Origin: Teratosphaeria epicoccoides
Taxonomy: Eukaryota; Ascomycota; Dothideomycetes; Mycosphaerellales; Teratosphaeriaceae
Length of the DNA stretch: 18,342 bases
Assembly (NCBI GenBank): GCA_021401465.1
Contig: JADDMT010000280.1
Span: 1 to 18,342, forward strand
Direction: 5' to 3'
Part shown: piece by piece, positions 18,244 through 18,342 of the stretch
How the letters are laid out: every line of letters begins with the position of its first letter
Position numbering within the stretch: the stretch's first letter is position 1
Notes under the pieces: generated by a model
The model's database searches: none
What the model was told of the DNA's origin: nothing
What the model saw: the letters and a program-made list of their open reading frames with translations, nothing else
Position numbers and translations under genes: made by a program

Positions 18244-18342
18244 CCCTCTGACAGCCCCCCTGTTGCCTACCGCAACCGTTAAGCTAGTGACTCGAACTAC
18301 ATGCGCAGAGTACCTGCCTCTAGTTAACTTACAAGGGGACCG

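Larger units (their letters stand above)
11124..18342 (+). mobile_element. Ty3/gypsy chromovirus, copy B (3'-truncated by window edge)
   Basis: In order it shows the 5' LTR, primer binding site, leader, gag, zinc knuckle, protease, RT, RNase H, integrase, GPY/F region, chromodomain, the convergent antisense gene and its TATA box. The window ends before the polypurine tract and 3' LTR, which copy A supplies. Combining both copies gives about 8.2 kb. The order RT, RNase H, integrase, chromodomain marks a Ty3/gypsy chromovirus. Decay is by RIP-type transitions plus a 53-bp deletion at 16032/16033 and a 1-bp deletion near 17480. Confidence 0.96.

Noticed and set aside
1..18342. TAG as a reassigned sense codon (alternative genetic code)
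   Set aside because: TAG stands at both Trp and Gln positions, TAA also occurs at Gln positions, and the other copy often has the ordinary codon. RIP explains all of these; a single reassignment does not.
1..18342. tRNA, rRNA or CRISPR features
   Set aside because: No cloverleaf, rRNA-like sequence or regularly spaced repeat array was seen on either strand.

Overview
The window is repeat DNA from a filamentous ascomycete. It holds two partial copies, in the same orientation, of one Ty3/gypsy chromovirus (an LTR retrotransposon whose integrase ends in a chromodomain), separated by about 5.3 kb of other decayed coding DNA. No intact gene survives. The decay looks like repeat-induced point mutation (RIP): almost every in-frame stop is TAG or TAA where the family, or the other copy in the window, has CAG, CAA or TGG. 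These are CpA-to-TpA changes on one strand or the other. RIP is known only from fungi, and the short introns with GTAAGT donors and GCTAAC branch sites agree.

Layout: copy A (1-5825) enters at the left edge inside reverse transcriptase and continues through RNase H, integrase and chromodomain (pol ends at 2679). Next comes a convergent antisense gene (4667 to 2676, minus strand), then an untranslated tail, a polypurine tract and the 3' LTR (5466-5825). A solo LTR of an unrelated element (2702-3191, 5-bp duplication CTTCC) sits near the 3' end of copy A's antisense gene; copy B keeps the empty site. The spacer (5826-11123) carries the 3' end of a small gene (to 5993), a minus-strand gene weakly resembling an SNF2 helicase (about 7700-6611), a divergent plus-strand gene of unknown function (8368-10577), and the 5' part of the small gene (10826-11123). 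Four copies of a 17-bp palindrome lie in its non-coding parts. Copy B (11124 to the right edge) has the 5' LTR, a self-priming type primer binding site, one continuous gag-pol frame of about 1,700 codons, and the antisense gene again. Combining the copies gives an element of about 8.2 kb with 360-bp LTRs.

How the parts work together: Gag, protease, RT/RNase H and integrase are encoded as one polyprotein, as in Tf1-type chromoviruses. The 9-nt site after the 5' LTR is complementary to a stretch of the LTR about 30 nt past a TATA box, where the RNA should begin, so the RNA could prime its own reverse transcription. The antisense gene (about 481 codons, Cys-rich N-terminus, acidic and basic C-terminal half) has its own TATA box and a possible 51-nt intron, and meets pol tail to tail.

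The flanks of the two copies are informative. The sequence left of copy B ends in CATG, the sequence right of copy A begins with CATG, and joining them across that tetranucleotide restores one reading frame. This suggests one insertion into a small gene followed by tandem duplication of a unit of about 13.4 kb, rather than two independent insertions. All of this was read by eye without database searches.
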